Source: Rhizaria sp. SCN 62-66
Taxonomy: Eukaryota; Rhizaria, unplaced
Direction of reading: 5' to 3'
Assembly: GCA_001724265.1 (NCBI GenBank)
Contig: MEDY01000426.1
Location: forward strand, 1-23,596
DNA length: 23,596 nucleotides
Shown: one piece after another, positions 20,537 through 23,596 of the stretch
How the letters are laid out: each line of letters begins with the position of its first letter
Numbering within the stretch: position 1 is the first letter of the stretch
The notes under the pieces: generated by a model
Seen by the model: the letters and a program-made list of their open reading frames with translations, nothing else
Told to the model about the DNA's origin: nothing
The model's database searches: none
Position numbers and translations under genes: made by a program

Positions 20537-23106
20537 ATGCAGGCAGCCCGCCTCGCTTGGCGAACCGCGGCTACCTTGGCGGCCCAGCTGCGGTCCCCCC
20601 TCCTCTCCGCCGCGACCGCCGCCGGACCACGTCTAGTCACTTACCGCGTCTTTGCGCCCCTGTCCACGGCGGCCACGCCCGCGCGCGTTGTGCTCTCCGT
20701 GTCTGCCGTCGCAACCTCCGCCGCCGCCGCCGCGCTGGCGGCCCCGCTGCCCACCGCGCACACCATCGCGGCGCTGCCCGACGCTTCAATCGCCTCCCAG
20801 CACGCCGCGCGCGTGCGAAACCCGGCCCTGTCGACCTCAGACGCGCAGACGACCGTGTCCGGGTGGGTGCGCACGTGCCGCGGGCAGAAGAACGACGTGT
20901 TCGTAAATGTCAACGACGGCACTAACGTCGCGGGCATGCAGCTCCTCATCTCTGAGGCGCTTGCGCCCGCCGACACGGTCGCCGCGGCGCGCGCGCTGAC
21001 GGCTGGCGCCGCAGTTACGGCCTCGGGTGCGCTGGTGCGGAACCCGCGCCAGACAGACGAGGCGGCGGCCGACGCGTTCGAGCTCCATGTTAGCACGTTG
21101 ACAGTGTGGGGCAAGTGCCCCGCAGACGCCGCCGCGGCCGCCGCGCAGGTCGGCGTTCCCGTCGAGGCTGTTTCCAGCATTGCCAGCGACGCCGCCGACG
21201 CTGCCGCGGCCGCTAGCAACAAGAGCAACAAGAAAAGTAAGAGCAAGAGCAAGCAGGCTGACGCTGAGGCCGACGCCGCTGCTGCTGCTGCCGCGCTTGC
21301 GGTGCCCGCTGTGACGGTGTGCGAGGTACCCATTACGCCGTACCCGCTGCAGAAGAAGGTACAGACGCTGCCTTTTCTGCGCAGTTATCCGCACTTGCGC
21401 CTGCGGACGAACACTTACGGCGCGGTCTTCCGCATCCGCTCAGAGGTACGGCGCGACTTTCGCAGGATATATCGACAATGATGATCATGCGCAAAATAAT
21501 TATGGTATGATTTGTCATGAGTATATCGTGTAATGTTTAATCTATTGCTTACGCTTTCTTTGTCTTCTATTAATGTCGCCATATTAACTGTTGTTGTGTT
21601 TTGTGCATTAATTTCCTACTCTTTGTTATCGGTTGCAGGCGTCGTATTTCCTGCACGAGCACTTCCGCAGCGCTGGATTTAGCCAGGTCCATGCGCCCAC
21701 GATTACCCCGCTGGACTGCGAGGGCGCCGGTGAGCTTTTCTCCCTCGTCACGCCCTCCGCTCACGCGAGCAACTCCACGGCCACGACTGTTACTGAGGCT
21801 TCCTGTGCGTCGTTTGTGCCGTCGTCGAATGCTCGGCTTACGGTCACTGCCGAGGACGACGTGTCAGCTCTTGCTGTGACTACCTCTGCTGCCGCTCCTG
21901 TGTCGCAGACAGAGTTTTTCGGAACCAACGCGTACATGTCCGTTTCGGGCCAGCTCTACGGCGAGATTGCCGCGAGCGCTGTCAAGAAAGTCTTCTCCTT
22001 CGGCCCCACATACCGTGCAGAGGTACGTACTTCCTATTTCCTCTTACTATATTGATCAATATCACTTAAATAAGCTGGTAACTTGATGGAACTCATTGCG
22101 CGTTTCGAGAACAACAGCTCATTTCACATCATCACGTTACCTGCTCGTTTGCTGGTGACGTACAGCCCTCTTTGACATCGCGCCACCTGGCCGAGTTCTG
22201 GATGCTGGAGCCCGAAGTTGCTTTTGCGGACCTCGCAGCCGCATGCACCATGTGCGAGGCCTCGATCCAGAGTGTAATCCGCGCGTTGTTGCACACGTGC
22301 GCCGACGAGCTCGCGTTCCAGGAGGCGCGCCACCGCCCGGGGCTCGTCGCGCAGCTCCAGGCCGTGGTCGACACGGCCTTCGCGCGGGTGACGTACACGG
22401 AGGCCGTCGAGATCCTCACGCAGGCGCAAAAGGACGGCAAGGTACGATCTTTTTACTCTATTTACACTGGAAGTTATGATGTCACATTCAAGTTTGATCA
22501 CTTTTGCGTGATGCCTTTATTTCACACACACAACAAATGTATGATTTCCGTTGTTTTGGTTGTCTCGCGCAACAGGAAACGTTCTCTTTCCCTGTGGCGT
22601 GGGGCCTGTCTCTGCAGGCCGAGCATGAGCGCTACCTCGCCGAGGCCCACTTCCGCGCACCGGTCTTCGTCACCAACTACCCCGCGGCGCTCAAGCCCTT
22701 CTACATGCGTGTCGACGACGCACCCGCGCAGCCCTCCGCCAGCGTTGTCGTCGCTCCCAACGACGCCGAGGGCAAGTCGCCCTCTGCCGCAGACTCGACC
22801 GCCGCCGCCAGTGCGAGGACGGACTTCCGCACAGTCGCCTGTTTCGACCTCCTGGTGCCGGGCATGGGCGAACTCTGCGGCGGTTCCCAACGCGAGGAGC
22901 GCTACAGTATGTTGCTCTCGCGCATGGCCGAGAGCGGGATGAAGACGCGCGACTACGCGTGGTACGCAGACCTGCGCCGCTTCGGTACCGTCCCTCACGC
23001 CGGCTGGGGCATGGGGTTCGAGCGCTTCGTGGCATTCGTAGCCGGCATGGAGAGCGTGAGGGACACCACGCTTGTGCCGCGCGCCGCGGGACTCATGCAG
23101 ATGTGA
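20537..23106 (+). CDS. Asparaginyl-tRNA synthetase, probably mitochondrial
   Basis: Four exons, 20537-21445, 21639-22022, 22166-22441 and 22576-23106, all joined in phase 0, give 699 residues. The enzyme charges tRNA-Asn with asparagine; this is the bacterial/organellar type. The start is the first ATG in frame. The N-terminus is rich in Arg, Ala and Ser without acids ([20 protein letters not shown]), typical of a mitochondrial presequence. An anticodon-binding OB fold follows ([20 protein letters not shown]). The class II core shows the CEGAGELF segment, [12 protein letters not shown], motif 2 (TYRAE, then [14 protein letters not shown]) and motif 3 ([16 protein letters not shown] with VRDTTLVPR); [18 protein letters not shown] is typical of AsnRS rather than AspRS. 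Bacterial homologues are near 465 residues; the excess is the presequence plus Ala/Ser/Lys-rich inserts at about residues 200-265, 355-405 and 570-600. The stop is TGA. Confidence 0.95.
21446..21638 (+). other. Intron 1 of the AsnRS gene
   Basis: The donor is GAG|GTACGG and the acceptor TATCGGTTGCAG|GCG; 193 bp, AT-rich, phase 0. It joins FRIRSE to ASYFLHEHF, the conserved class II synthetase segment. Confidence 0.94.
22023..22165 (+). other. Intron 2 of the AsnRS gene
   Basis: The donor is GAG|GTACGT and the acceptor GACGTACAG|CCC; 143 bp, phase 0. It interrupts motif 2, joining TYRAE to [11 protein letters not shown]. Confidence 0.92.
22442..22575 (+). other. Intron 3 of the AsnRS gene
   Basis: The donor is AAG|GTACGA and the acceptor CTCGCGCAACAG|GAA; 134 bp, phase 0. 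It joins AQKDGK to [10 protein letters not shown], as expected for the family. Confidence 0.93.
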
Positions 23107-23596
23107 GTGCGCTGCTACGCGTCGGTCAGAAGGTGAGAGTAACGGATCGAAAGTCAAGTTGCCTTGGTTTGTCGTGCGGCTGAGGTCGATAGATAGCGGT
23201 ATGGATGTGGACAGGAGACGATAATAATTGTGGATATTTATTTAAGCTTTCAATAAAATGTTAAAAACGTTGAAGTGATCATCTGCTGCATCGATATAAG
23301 TGAGATATTCACTTTCCAAGGTTTCACAAAATGCGCTTGTGGTGGCTCGTTCAAATGCATTCTGTCGGCGTGCTTGTAGCTGCCAATAAATCGTGTCAGC
23401 TTAGGACAATTGAATATGACTTAAACTTGCGTAAGATCCCCCGTAAGAGCCACTGCTGTTCAATGCTATATTTACAAACGGCATTGTATCACACTATTTA
23501 GTCAGTAATATAATTCCCGGGTTCTAAGACACTTTTTTACAACTCAAAAAACCCCTCATCAACCCATCGATTTCGATAGCCTCAACCACCTTTTCC
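23107..23596. other. AT-rich 3' flank of the AsnRS gene
   Basis: These 490 bases hold the AsnRS 3' UTR and then unassigned sequence. No ORF of interest and no RNA gene was seen. Confidence 0.6.
23252..23257 (+). promoter_or_regulatory. Possible polyadenylation signal AATAAA for AsnRS
   Basis: AATAAA about 145 bp after the TGA, in an AT-rich stretch. A second copy lies at 23385-23390. The position is plausible; use is unproven. Confidence 0.5.

Overview
This window is nuclear DNA from a eukaryote, most likely a GC-rich unicellular eukaryote (protist); I cannot name the lineage. The evidence is nine short spliceosomal introns (about 106-220 bp, AT-richer than the exons), AATAAA-type signals behind some genes, organelle-targeted and ER-type membrane proteins, and no operon structure or ribosome binding sites. 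Exons are very GC-rich and full of Ala, Gly, Ser, Asp and Gln homopolymers. That composition explains why nearly every gene has long meaningless antisense reading frames. Introns and spacers are much richer in AT. The introns share an unusual 5' splice site, GTRCG (usually GTACG).

Layout. 2-7411 (+): the 3' part of a hybrid histidine kinase: end of the ATPase domain, a degenerate receiver broken up by huge low-complexity inserts, then an intact C-terminal receiver. 7412-8142: AT-rich spacer. 8143-11911 (-): a three-exon membrane-anchored alpha/beta hydrolase of the isoprenylcysteine methylesterase (ICME) type with a complete Ser-Asp-His triad. It is preceded in the same frame, beyond one TAG codon, by a 362-codon low-complexity ORF (12020-13108). 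13002-14235 (+): a lower-GC island with unrecognised ORFs, possibly a two-exon gene plus a further ORF. 14533-15930 (-): a single-exon secreted peptidase-S28-like protein whose nucleophile elbow is altered. 15931-17261: long AT-rich spacer. 17262-20116 (-): a four-exon multi-pass membrane protein that I do not recognise. 20537-23106 (+): a four-exon, probably mitochondrial, asparaginyl-tRNA synthetase, divergent from the membrane protein gene. 23107-23596: 3' flank.

The genes do not form one pathway. They read as ordinary neighbours in a compact protist genome: phosphorelay signalling, protein methylester hydrolysis at endomembranes, a lysosomal or secreted serine-peptidase relative, an orphan membrane protein and organellar translation. 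The points most worth a second look are the pseudo-receiver with Glu at the phospho-acceptor position, the in-frame TAG upstream of the methylesterase, the window-wide GTRCG donor motif and the unrecognised genes at 13.1-14.2 kb and 17.3-20.1 kb.
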